Shown here one piece after another: positions 1 to 7,936 of a stretch of DNA of 23,813 nucleotides (position 1 is its first letter; the number at the start of each line of letters is the position of its first letter). This DNA is from Chara braunii (Eukaryota; Streptophyta; Charophyceae; Charales; Characeae), in assembly GCA_003427395.1 (NCBI GenBank), contig BFEA01000369.1, positions 166,000 to 189,812 on the forward strand. The letters run 5' to 3'. Both the position numbers and the translations under genes were made by a program. Under the pieces are notes generated by a model. The model did not search any database. It saw only the letters and a list, made by a program, of their open reading frames with translations, and was not told the origin of the DNA.

Positions 1-655
1 GGGGCAGGGAGGTCGGGATGGGGGACGGGAACGGAGAAGGGAAAGGTCTGGATCACGTCAGGAGGTCGGGATGGGAGACGGGTTGGGATGATGTCGCGAG
101 AAGGAAGGCGGGGAACGAAAGGGGGAAGGAAGAGGTTGGGATGAGGTCGGGATGGGAAGGGAGTTGGGATAGAGGAGGAGGGAGGAGGAATCTAGGCATG
201 GACGAAGGTCGGGATGGGAGTTGGGATAGAGGAGGAGGGAGGACGAGTCTAGGCATAGGGCAAAGTCAGGCGAGGAAGGGAAGAGAGGGAGAGGTCAGGA
301 CGGGGAGGTCGACATAGGAGGTCGGGACGGGGAGGTGAGAGAGAGGTCGGGATGACGTCGGGAGGTGACGCGCGACGATGTCGGGATCGGGGGAGCAAGG
401 GGAGAGAGGGAAAGGTCGGGACGGGGAGGTCGGGACCGAGAGGTCGAGATGGGGGACGCGAACAGAGGAGGGAGAGGTCGGGATGAGGGAGGGAGAGTTG
501 GGACGATGTCGGGGGAAGGAAGGAGGGGGACAGAGGTCGAGACGGGAAGGAAAGGAAGGTGGGGGGGGCGGGATGAGGTCGGGATGAGGTCGGGATGGGA
601 TGGGAGTCGGGATTGAGGAGGAGGGTGGAGGAGTCTAGGCATGGGATGAGAGGTC
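1..655. repeat. G-rich degenerate minisatellite
   Basis: The plus strand is almost pure purine with a strong G bias and keeps returning to short phrases such as GAGGTCGGGATG, GGGACGGGGAGG and GGAGTTGGGATAGAGG, with irregular spacing. A longer block (about 165-255) is repeated nearly in full: the phrase GGAGTTGGGATAGAGGAGG followed by GAGTCTAGGCAT or AATCTAGGCAT occurs at about 170, 220 and again near 600. Open frames across it on both strands are rich in Gly/Arg/Glu or Pro/Ser/Leu, as expected of low-complexity DNA, and are not believable proteins. Many GGG runs make G-quadruplex formation plausible on this strand. The boundary at about 655 is where sequence complexity becomes normal. Confidence 0.8.
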
Positions 656-1223
656 AGGACGGTGTCGGGACTGGTGGGTCCCGAATAACTTCCCATCACT
701 CGAGAGACTGAATATAGACAAATTGTGCACGATAGAGAAATCTGGAGTAAGGAGGTAAGATAGAGAAAAAACAAAGGACTAGGCCATCGGAAGGAATGAT
801 GTCCTGGGTTGGGAATCGTCAGGGAAAAAACCAGCGACGACATGCAATTAAGCGCAAGGACAGGAGCACATAGAACATAGCATGAGGCCGGGAGGGCCGT
901 TGGAATTCAACAAAACTAAGGCCAAGAGGCCCTTGAACCATCAAACGCGGCACGGCAACGACAAAAGAATGAGGAAGTCAAGAGATGGACGGCCCCGGAG
1001 GCCGTGGGAAGCTAGAGAATAAGGGCCCAACATGGGGGCCACCTACGAGAGCCTCGGGTTGGAGGCCCTGCGACCAAAGAAACTGGCGCGCGCAAGTCGC
1101 AAAAAAGACAAGGGAGAGGGGTTACTGTGGGGCGGCAAACGCCCAAGGAACGTGGGACAACTTGGGGAAAGGCACCCGGGGCCACGTGGGACTAAGTAAA
1201 AATAATGGCATCCGGGATAAAAT
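656..1223. other. Non-coding stretch with no recognised gene
   Basis: Ordinary-complexity, A/G-biased sequence without a convincing reading frame, RNA gene or transposon protein. The right part (about 1190 onward) resembles 14080-14110 in Y2, sharing a CATCCGGGAT phrase followed by TGTCGGGGACC. Unit Y of the first copy therefore extends at least this far left, as an extra upstream module. I see nothing else assignable. Confidence 0.5.
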
Positions 1224-1328
1224 GTGTCGGGGACCACGGGCGGGACTTGGTGTCGGGAACCACCGGCGGGACTAAGTGTCGGGGACCACTGGCGGGACTA
1301 AGTGTCGGGGACCACCGACGGGACGAAT
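1224..1328. repeat. 26-bp tandem repeat, four copies
   Basis: Four consecutive units begin GTGTCGGGGACCAC at 1224, 1250, 1276 and 1302, exactly 26 bp apart, each ending in a CGGGAC phrase. A single related phrase (gggaccg..., then CGGCGGGAC) lies at the corresponding place in the other Y modules (about 4400-4470 and 14098-14156), so this looks like local amplification of a Y sequence. Confidence 0.85.
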
Positions 1329-1674
1329 GGCGGGGATATGTGAAGGTCTCAAGACACCGCATGAGGGAAAAATAATTAAGGCAAGGTGCACCGTCAAGAT
1401 CGAGATATTGACGGCCAAGAATATTAGCACCACTAGTGCAAGCACTAGCGGTGGCAAGCGGGAAGGCCAAAAGAAAAAGAAAAGCAAAGAAACATGGAGT
1501 GGGAGGCATGGGATCAATCTGAAAAATCTCGGATCAGCCTCCCTCAAGAAAATGGAGTCAAAAGAGACCTCATGAGAAAAATGGGCCTTCGAAAGAAAAT
1601 TGGAGTAAGAGGGGCTACTATGGGAGAAAAATAGAGGGAAAGGGAATCTCCCATGGGCATGGGAAGGCCACTAT

Positions 1675-1700
1675 TGCAGTCTGAGATATAACGGACTGCA
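1675..1700. repeat. GCAGTC...GACTGC palindrome of unit Y
   Basis: TGCAGTC and GACTGCA are 7-bp inverted arms around a GAGATATAAC-type centre. Related dyads recur at 4146-4174, 4681-4702, 13275-13299, 13858-13884 and 14380-14402, so this is one of the recurring dyad cassettes of Y. Confidence 0.7.
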
Positions 1701-1857
1701 CCTTGGGCATAGGAAGGGCCAAAACTAAGAAAAAGAGCCTAGAAAAGGGCCTTAACGGCCACTTGACACTTGGTATTCTAAAAAAAAAAATAAAAAAAAA
1801 TTGAAAATTTGAGAGAATGAGACAAAAAGAGTAAGAGGGAGTGAGTGAGTTGGCCGT

Positions 1858-1899
1858 CAGTAGGGACTGCCACAAGTAGGGACTGGCACGTCCCTACTG
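1858..1899. repeat. Hairpin with 15-bp arms, GTAGGGACTG family
   Basis: The left arm CAGTAGGGACTGCCA (1858-1872) pairs with TGGCA plus GTCCCTACTG (1884-1899) with a single bulged base and an 11-base loop. The loop repeats GTAGGGAC, so two registers are possible. The same hairpin occurs in Y2 near 13466-13508 with slightly different arms, and a related one at 14736-14771. Confidence 0.75.
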
Positions 1900-1935
1900 T
1901 CCAAAAAAGGAGGAAAAAGAAAAAAAAAAAAAAAA

Positions 1936-1936
1936 N
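1936..1936. other. Contig join (single N)
   Basis: A single ambiguous base after 15 A residues separates Y sequence on the left from X sequence on the right. In the other copy the same X sequence is preceded by a TC microsatellite, not by poly-A, so the left and right sides do not belong together. Confidence 0.85.
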
Positions 1937-3731
1937 ACACATGACTAACCTTTTCCCCAACCCACTTGTTACGTTGCCAGGGAACGAACGGTGAAAGGAA
2001 ATTTGTCCTTACTTGGTGGAGAAAGAGGGCAAGGGAAGGATTGTCGGTCCCTTGCGCCACCAAGAAGGAGAAAGGAAAACCCTTGAGAGTTTGGAAGTGG
2101 GAAAGTGAGAGTTTGGCACAAGGTCAGTTGACTCAACCATTTTCCCTGACTGCATGGCTAAGGAAAAGACATGGCTTGATTGTGGGAAGGGAAGGGGAAG
2201 TCCAAAGAACCAAGGAAAGGAAAGAAACTTAGGCTTGCGGAAAGGGCAATGTGTTGACCCCATTGGGGAATTGTATCGATCTTTGTTTTTGTGTGGGATT
2301 GCGCAGGTGAGTAGCTTGGGATGACTCGAGCGGGATTGGGTGAGGGGTACACGGGCGAACAAGGGAGAGAGGAATGGACGGGAGGGCCTTGGGCCTACTG
2401 TAAACTCTAACGTGGGCGGGTTTTGGTATACGATGCTTTGAACAAGGGACCGGAAAGGGGGTGTGGCCTTGCATGATGGAAGTGTGTATTGATTCCTTGC
2501 ATGCAATAAGGAAGTCCGGAAGGACTAAGGGCAGACGACGAACTATATATGGGATGTGTGCAAAAAATATATATATAGGGGCTAGGGGAGGGATGACGTA
2601 GCCGCACCCCGAAGATGCCATAGGGATTGTTGTGCTTAGTGAAAGGGTGTGTGGCCCAAGGATGACGCTTGGCCTACACACAAAAGAAGAGAGATTCTCA
2701 ATAAACCCCCCCTGGACTGCTTGTGTATTGGAAGGAGCAATTGCCTGACCACATCTGAAGTGAATCGAGAAAACGCTGCGAGTGACCGTAAAGCTACCAT
2801 CTTGCGCGAAGGCGGAGCTACATCCCCAATGTCGAAGCCCTCTCGCAAACGGCCCATCCTCATCCGTCTCATAGCACTAGATGGGGTTGCCCCTGTGACG
2901 AACGACCCGCACCCTGAGCTTGAGCGTGGGCGGGTCGAGCCAAATGGGACCCGCAAAAAGGGTCGACTCAGGCTCAAAAGTCTAACACGGTACGACCCTA
3001 CAAAAAATGGTGGAGGTGCTGGGTATGGGTTAAATTGACCCATGCGATTCCGAGGGGGGCGCCCGACGCGTGACCGTGAACATAATTGAAGAGAAAGAAA
3101 TAACACTTATGTTTTGTTCTTCCCTTTGAGAGAATCCGACTTGAGGGCGGCTGGGCGCATGGCATGGCCAGGCCTAGAGGTATAACATGCATGCTGCACC
3201 TTATTAGCTTACTCCTCGGTGAAGTAACTCTAGCCCCCCTTCCTCCGGTGCTAGTGTTCGCCAGTCCGGGACAGCCTCGGGCAAGTCGCAAGTCGACCCC
3301 TCCTCTTCGTGTGAAAGAGGGGTTCCGGTTACCTGGCAGGCGGTTGGTGCTTCGACTTTGACCGGGGTCCAATGAAAATCCCGCGATGGAGTGATCCGAC
3401 CGATTGGGTGCTCTCCTCACTTTTTCTTCTGAGCCCAATGGGCTCATGCACTATACACTTGAAATGCTTGAAGGAACCAACATGAACACAACGGCTATCA
3501 ATAAGAAACAATCCTACCCTATGAAAGGACAGACAATAGAAGATAAGGGGAATGAAGGGAGTTGCTAGACTCCAAGGAAAACTAGCTCACCTTTGAAGAT
3601 GCTCACAAGAAGGAACCAACCACTGTGCATGGACAGTAAGGGGAGTGGCACACACAGTCCCGAGCGAAAACTGTGAGGCATGGGTAGGGGAAGCGCTGGG
3701 TGCACTAAAGGGAAAGACACTTGTTCTATAT
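1937..3731. other. Probable false duplicate of unit X (identical to 10912-12706)
   Basis: Every stretch I compared is identical to the sequence 8,975 bp downstream, including homopolymers and all reading frames on both strands. Other repeat copies in this window differ at many sites. The left edge is a contig join, and the right edge is a mate-pair junction adapter. I infer this is XB itself, read through a circularised library molecule, and not a separate genomic copy. Content is therefore the same as described for XB: no recognised gene, a TATA-rich stretch at 2568-2581, and non-conserved small open frames. Confidence 0.85.
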
Positions 3732-3769
3732 CTGTCTCTTATACACATCTAGATGTGTATAAGAGACAG
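3732..3769. other. Nextera mate-pair junction adapter (two Tn5 mosaic ends)
   Basis: CTGTCTCTTATACACATCT (3732-3750) is immediately followed by its exact reverse complement AGATGTGTATAAGAGACAG (3751-3769). This 38-bp palindrome is the known circularisation junction of Nextera mate-pair libraries, built from two 19-bp Tn5 mosaic ends. It is synthetic sequence left in the assembly, not genomic DNA. To its left is X ending at the equivalent of 12706, and to its right is Y starting at the equivalent of 13497. Confidence 0.97.
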
Positions 3770-3783
3770 TGTCCCTACTGTCC

Positions 3784-3817
3784 AAAAAAGGAGAAGAAAA
3801 AGAAAAGAAAAAAAAAG

Positions 3818-3854
<37 letters not shown>

Positions 3855-3857
3855 GAC
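3784..3857. repeat. A-rich tract
   Basis: Almost pure A with scattered G, including a run of roughly 25 A. The matching stretch in Y2 (13507-13562) is a shorter AAAAG/GAAAA tract. Length here is uncertain because the region abuts an assembly artefact. Confidence 0.85.
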
Positions 3858-3921
3858 CTTAACGATAAAAAATGACCACGTGGGGAAATACATCCGTGAC
3901 CAGATTCATTCTGGAATATGG

Positions 3922-3994
3922 CGGTTGCAATGGACTTTAATTTTCTTTGATTTCAGCAGAGAAAATCAAAGAAAATCAAGGTCTCATGCAACCG
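3922..3994. repeat. 73-bp foldback with about 32-nt arms
   Basis: The inner arms ATTTTCTTTGATTT (3940-3953) and AAATCAAAGAAAAT (3963-3976) pair perfectly over 14 bp. The outer arms CGGTTGCA (3922) and TGCAACCG (ending 3994) extend the stem to about 32 nt with a few mismatches. Y2 holds the same foldback (13632-13705) with a different loop and a 15-bp inner stem, so pairing survives although the loop has changed. It could be a MITE remnant, a hairpin small-RNA precursor or a replication/recombination structure. Confidence 0.75.
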
Positions 3995-4271
3995 AAAAAT
4001 ATCGGATTACATGGGGGAGGATAAACACATGTTTTTGGTGCATCCGGGGTCAAAATTCAGTCCGAATGCACTTGGGAGTTGACCGTTTCTTTTTCTTTCA
4101 AGTAAGGGCTAGTTATGGGGCATTGGGGCTAGGGAAATGACCCCTATTGCAATCCAAGTTGCAACGGACTGCATGGGGATGCCTAGGCTAAGGGAAAATC
4201 AGCCACGGCAAGCCCGAAAGCCTAGAAAGGAGCAATTTCAGCATGAGGCAAGTGGAAACGGTAAACGGCAA

Positions 4272-4292
4272 CCGTGAGATGAGATCTCACGG
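4272..4292. repeat. CCGTGAGAT dyad
   Basis: CCGTGAGAT, a GAG loop, then ATCTCACGG: nine perfect base pairs. The same 21 positions are unchanged in Y2 (13983-14003) although flanking bases differ. Confidence 0.85.
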
Positions 4293-4428
4293 CCTAGAAA
4301 AATTGGCACACATGTGGCACCTAAGGGAGAGGTATAGGGACTGCCAAGGGCAAGAAGGTCCGAAAAATAAAAATGGGACAACATCCGGGATGTTGCCAAG
4401 GACCGGGTGAGCCCAAATAATAAAAGTC

Positions 4429-4630
4429 GGAAAACGGGACACGCGCCGGCGGGACTACCGGCGGAAAAAGAAAACGGAACTAGTACGGAGGGAAGTGGCG
4501 GGGACTTGAAGTGTCCCAAGGGAACCATGAGCCATCACAAAAGATGGTCACGCAAAGCAAACGGCACCGTCAACATCGAAGATCTAGACGGTGGAAAATA
4601 TTAGCACCACTAGTGCAAGCACAAGTGGAG
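4429..4630. repeat. Second internal module start in Y1
   Basis: After a GGCGGGAC-rich stretch comes GGCACCGTCAACATCGAAGATC followed by ATTAGCACCACTAGTGCAAG. The same pair of cassettes opens Y at 1388-1452 and recurs in Y2 at both 12992-13056 and 14251-14315. Y thus contains two similar modules, about 1.25 kb apart in Y2. Confidence 0.65.
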
Positions 4631-4680
4631 AGTCATGAGAGAAAAGAAAGAGAAATAATGATGTTGTGAGGGCTGCCTAG

Positions 4681-4702
4681 TAGTCCGAGATATCTCGGAC
4701 TA
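4681..4702. repeat. Perfect 22-bp palindrome
   Basis: TAGTCCGAGAT is followed directly by ATCTCGGACTA, a perfect palindrome. Imperfect outer pairing (TGCCTAG and TTAGGCA) extends it. In Y2 the equivalent (about 14380-14402) has one internal mismatch and reads GCAGTCCGAAATATCTCGGACTAGC. Confidence 0.85.
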
Positions 4703-5112
4703 GTTAGGCATGAGAAAATAGAACCTCAAGAGGCTCAACATGATAAAAATCCTGCCCAAAGATAATCGGAGCAAAGGGGGCGCAAAATTGAGAGTAACAG
4801 AGGCAAAATGGAGCCCCCAGGAGCATGGGGGTGCCATTGTTGAAATCCGAGATATAACGGTCAAGTACCAGCCATGAATCTGGCCATAAATAAGGACCCA
4901 AGGCCTAGAAAGAGGGTGCACAACTATTTGACACTTGACACAACTCAAATAAAAGAAAAAGAAAAAAAAATGAGAGAAAATGGAGGAAAAATGAGACAAA
5001 AAGGGAGAAAAGGGTGGAGGAGAATGTGCCGGCCTATTGAGACTGCTGCAGTAGGGACTGGCAGCTCCCTATGATGACCTCATCCCTCCAAGAATCAAGG
5101 AGGGCAATCCGG

Positions 5113-5151
5113 ATTGCAGAGATATGGCCCTTGGGGCATTATCTCTGCAAT
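5113..5151. repeat. Hairpin with 12-bp perfect arms
   Basis: ATTGCAGAGATA (5113-5124) and TATCTCTGCAAT (5140-5151) are exact inverted repeats around a 15-base loop. In Y2 (about 14812-14850) the left arm is intact but the right arm is decayed to ATATCTCAATA, so this hairpin is not kept in both copies. Confidence 0.8.
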
Positions 5152-5217
5152 ATCTAAATTAAAAAGGCAAAAATAAAAGAAAAGGGCAAAAGGAAAATGA
5201 CCGATTTCTTTTGGACC

Positions 5218-5240
5218 ATGGATCTGAGATTTAGATCCAT
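5218..5240. repeat. ATGGATCT dyad
   Basis: ATGGATCT (5218-5225) pairs with AGATCCAT (5233-5240) around a 7-base loop. At the homologous place in Y2 a different dyad is present (14928-14942, TGAGATC-A-GATCTCA), centred a few bases further right. Confidence 0.75.
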
Positions 5241-5460
5241 AGAGGAGGTAATATGGCCGTTTTTGACGAGGTCATCACAAAAGGTCATCTCCGGAATGAG
5301 GTGGCAGCCCAAAATGGAAAGAAACAAAAGAGGGAAAAAGACAAAAATGTGCATTTGGCCCAAAAAGAGAGCCAGATGTACAAAAAATTGAAAAATTGAG
5401 CTTAGGGGTCCAAATGTGAAGCAAGGACCACCAAGGGGTAGCTCGGAATATTGTTGGTCA

Positions 5461-5479
5461 TGGATCTCAGCCAGATCCA
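5461..5479. repeat. TGGATCT-CAGCC-AGATCCA dyad
   Basis: Seven paired bases around loop CAGCC. In Y2 (15163-15185) the stem is nine pairs, CTTGGATCT and AGATCCAAG, with the same loop. One flank base change in Y1 shortens the stem. Confidence 0.85.
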
Positions 5480-5660
5480 AGGCTGAAAATGCACCGCCAC
5501 ATGGGAAAATATCTCGGCCTACCCAAGGGAAACCAAAATCAGAAAAAGTCGAGAAAAAGGCTTACAAGGCCTTTTTCTTTCAAGGAGGCTGTCCTTTGGG
5601 CTTTGGGACTCAAGGGGGCAGAATTTTTTGAAGTGTGTAAGGCTTGAAGAGGCCCAAGAG

Positions 5661-5693
5661 GCAGTCCGAGTTGGTACCAACCACTCAGACTGC
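5661..5693. repeat. Nested palindrome centred on GTTGGTACCAAC
   Basis: GTTGGTACCAAC (5670-5681) is a perfect 12-bp palindrome, nested in outer arms GCAGTCCGAG and CTCAGACTGC. In Y2 the core is at 15375-15386 and the outer arms are TCCGAG and CTCGGA. The outer arms belong to the same AGTCCGAG family as the palindromes at 1675 and 4681. Confidence 0.85.
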
Positions 5694-6257
5694 ATGTATC
5701 TTAAGCCAAAATGAGGTCCAGGTACCCTTAGAGAGGCCTAGGAGTGAAAATTGACTATGGGGGTACCTCGGTTCACTATGGGGCACATGGGGAGGCTCAT
5801 GGGCTGGCCAAAGCACTGTGTCCAGCCTACATAAGCTGGGGAATCAGTCCGCCAGACTCCCATTGGCATGAGGAGTGCCCATGCTGTTGGGATGAGCTCA
5901 TGGGAGCACTACACTCACATGAAGTGAAGGGAGGGGAACCCCTGCCAGTTTGAGAGGTCTAGAGGAGACTTTGAGCTAGTGTATGGAGATCTAAAGGCTA
6001 ATGATAGCGAGGAGGGTGATCCGCCAATAGCTCTCAGGCTATGAGGAAGAAAGCAAGGCTAGAGGGAGTCCTATTAGCCCTCCTAAAGGAGAGGACCCCA
6101 TAGTCATAGAGGTAGGAACCTGTTGTAGTCTGGGAAGGGTTGAGGAAGGAGGGAGAGAAAGGCTTGAAGAAGAAAAAAACAATAGCCAAGGGGGTGCTTG
6201 AGCAAGGAAGGAAGGGGCTTCATCAAGACTAGTACTCTATCCCAAGACATGAAGGAG

Positions 6258-6263
6258 GTGAGT
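6258..6263 (+). promoter_or_regulatory. Splice-donor-like GTGAGT before the pyrimidine tract
   Basis: GAG followed by GTGAGTGGAAGG stands 20-30 bp before the TTC tract. Y2 has AAG followed by GTGAGTGGAAGG (15966-15971) at the same place. Both fit the AG/GTGAGT donor consensus. No transcript is shown, so this is only a conserved candidate. Confidence 0.3.
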
Positions 6264-6284
6264 GGAAGGGAGGAGACCCTCCCA

Positions 6285-6512
6285 CATTCTTCTTCTTCTT
6301 CTTTTTTTTCTTTTTTTTCTTCTTCTTCTTCTCCTCTTCCTCATCCTTCTTCTTCTTCTTCTTCTTCTTCTTCTTCTTCTTCTTCCTCTTTCTCTTCTTC
6401 TCCTTCTTCTTCTTCTCCTTCTTCTTCTTCCCTTCCTATCTTCTCTTCTTCATCCTCTCCTTCATCTACTCCATCTCTCTCTCCTTCCCTTCCCACTCTT
6501 TTCTCCTCATAG
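6285..6512. repeat. TTC/TCC pyrimidine microsatellite
   Basis: A pure pyrimidine run built mainly of TTC with CTT, CCT and TTTT interruptions. Homopurine-homopyrimidine DNA of this type can form triplex structures. Open frames through it encode poly-Ser or poly-Leu and are artefacts. The same slot in Y2 is 15987-16290. Confidence 0.95.
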
Positions 6513-6569
6513 GAGCTCTTCTAAGCTTAAGGATAGATGGTAGGGAGTCTTCCCACTAGTAATGACCCC

Positions 6570-7800
6570 TCAATAAACTCTTTCTTCACTCCTATGTAAA
6601 TCGCCACTTCACCTCATGAGTTTTCATACATTTGGGTGAGTTCTACTCACTCTACTCTCATTTTCTCTCCACTTCTTCACTTGGATGCAAATCGCAACTT
6701 TGATTCTTGCATTTCCTAGTGATTAGATGATAATTAGTGCTTGATTTGTCCTTTTCCTCACTCCCTTGTGAATCGCCACTTTCCCCCTTGAGATTTCATG
6801 CATTTGGGTGAGCTCTACTCACTCTACTCTCAATTTCTCTCCATTTCTCTACTTGGGTGCAAATCGCAATGTTGATTCTTGCTTTTCCTAGTGATTAGAT
6901 GATGATTAGTGCTTGATTTGTCCTTTTCCTCACTCCCTTGTGAACCGCCACTTTCCTCCTTGAGATTTCATGCATTTGGGTGAGTTCTTCTCACTCTACT
7001 CTCATTTTCTTTCCATTTCTGTACTTGGGTCCAAATCGCAACTTTGATTCTTGCATTTCGTAGTGATTAGATGATGACTAGTGCTTGATTTGTCCTTTTT
7101 TTCACTCCCTTGTGAATCGCCACTTTCCCCCTTGAGATTTTATGCATTTGGGTGAGCTCTACTCACTCTATTCTCAATTTCTCTCTATTTCTCTACTTGG
7201 GTGCAAATCGCAACTTTGATTCTTGCATTTCCTAGTGATTAGATGATGATTAGTGCTTGTTTTGTCCTCCCCTCCACTCCCTTTTGAATCGTCACTTTCC
7301 CCTTTGAGATTTCATGCATTTGGGTGAGTTCTACTCACTCTACTCTCAATTTCTCTCCATTTCTCTACTTGGGTGCAAATCGCAACTTTGATTCTTGCNG
7401 TTCTACTCACTCTACTCTCAATTTCTCTCCATTTCTCTACTTGGGTGCAAATCGCAACTTTGATTCTTGCATTTCCTAGTGATTAGATGATGATAAGTGC
7501 TTGTTTTGTCCTTCCCTTCACTCCCATGAGAATCGCCACTTTCCCCCTTGAAATTTCATGCATTTGGGTGAGTTTTACTCACTCTACTCTCATTTTCGTT
7601 CCACTTCTTCACTTGGATGCAAATCATAACTTTGATTCTTGCATTTTCTAGCGTCTTGTTGATGATTAGTACTTGTTTTGGCTTCTCCTTCACTCCCATG
7701 TGAATCACCACTTCTCCCCTTGATTTTCCATGCATTTGAGTAAGTTCTACTCACTCTACTCTCAATTTTTCTTCACCTTTTTTCTTGGGTATAAATCGCT
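6570..7800. repeat. 171-172-bp satellite array, about seven units
   Basis: The phrase GTGCTTG(A/T)TTTGTCC lies at 6738, 6909, 7081 and 7253, spaced 171, 172 and 172 bp. It recurs at 7497 and 7669 after correcting a 72-bp assembly error. Each unit contains GAATCGCCACTTTCCCCCTTG, ATGCATTTGGGTGAG, TCTACTCACTCTACTCTCA and GGTGCAAATCGCAACTTTG. Units are highly similar, and the rightmost are more diverged and truncated. The monomer length is in the range typical of plant nucleosome-sized satellites. This array has no obvious counterpart in Y2, where other repeats fill the slot. Confidence 0.9.
7399..7399. other. Unmerged contig overlap (single N)
   Basis: The 71 bases before the N (7328-7398) are identical to the 71 after it (7400-7470). 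Deleting 72 bp gives a 172-bp spacing across the join (7253 to corrected 7425), matching the array. The two contig ends overlap and were not merged. Confidence 0.93.
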
Positions 7801-7936
7801 ACTTATTTTCTTGCTCACTCTAGTGTACTGGTCATCCCGACCTCAGGTATTGTCTGCTTCTTCACTTCATAGCAAATTGCTTCTGCCTAATTTGTGCATG
7901 CATGTTGGAGAGCGAGTTACATTCACTCTACCTTTT

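Larger units (their letters stand above)
1380..1935. repeat. Unit Y, first copy, left part
   Basis: Aligns by eye along its length with 12984-13530. Shared landmarks in the same order are the CCGTCAAGAT dyad (1391-1414), the ACCACTAGTGC dyad (1429-1452), AAAATGGAGTCAAAAGAGACC (about 1550), the GCAGTC...GACTGC dyad (1675-1700), CTTAACGGCCACTTGACACTTGGTAT and the GTAGGGACTG hairpin (1858-1899). Identity is high but plainly not complete, with many substitutions and small indels, so this is a real diverged copy. It runs into a poly-A stretch and a single N at 1936. Its true continuation is 3771 onward, since 1890-1912 and 3771-3793 are the same 23 bases. Confidence 0.8.
3771..6284. repeat. Unit Y, first copy, main body
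   Basis: Aligns in order with 13498-15986 of Y2. Shared landmarks: GACCAGATTCATTCT (3899), a long foldback (3922-3994), a CCGTGAGAT dyad (4272-4292), a second ACCACTAGTGC cassette (about 4606), an AGTCCGAGATAT palindrome (4681), the CAGATCCA dyad (5461-5479), GTTGGTACCAAC (5670-5681), CCTACATAAGCTGG (about 5827) and AGGTGAGTGGAAGG just before the microsatellite. Segments about 1.25 kb apart inside Y also resemble each other, so Y seems to have been built from repeated modules. I recognise no transposon protein, tRNA primer site or terminal repeat. It may be the internal region of a non-autonomous retroelement or a macrosatellite; the sequence does not decide. Confidence 0.7.

Noticed and set aside
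1937-3731. Recent genuine duplication of X by transposition
   Set aside because: The right border is a synthetic adapter and the left a contig join. A target-site duplication would be a few bases, not a 23-bp repeat plus an adapter.
3732-3769. Natural 38-bp palindrome or Tn5/IS50 insertion
   Set aside because: It is exactly two hyperactive Tn5 mosaic ends used in sequencing kits, with no transposon body between them.
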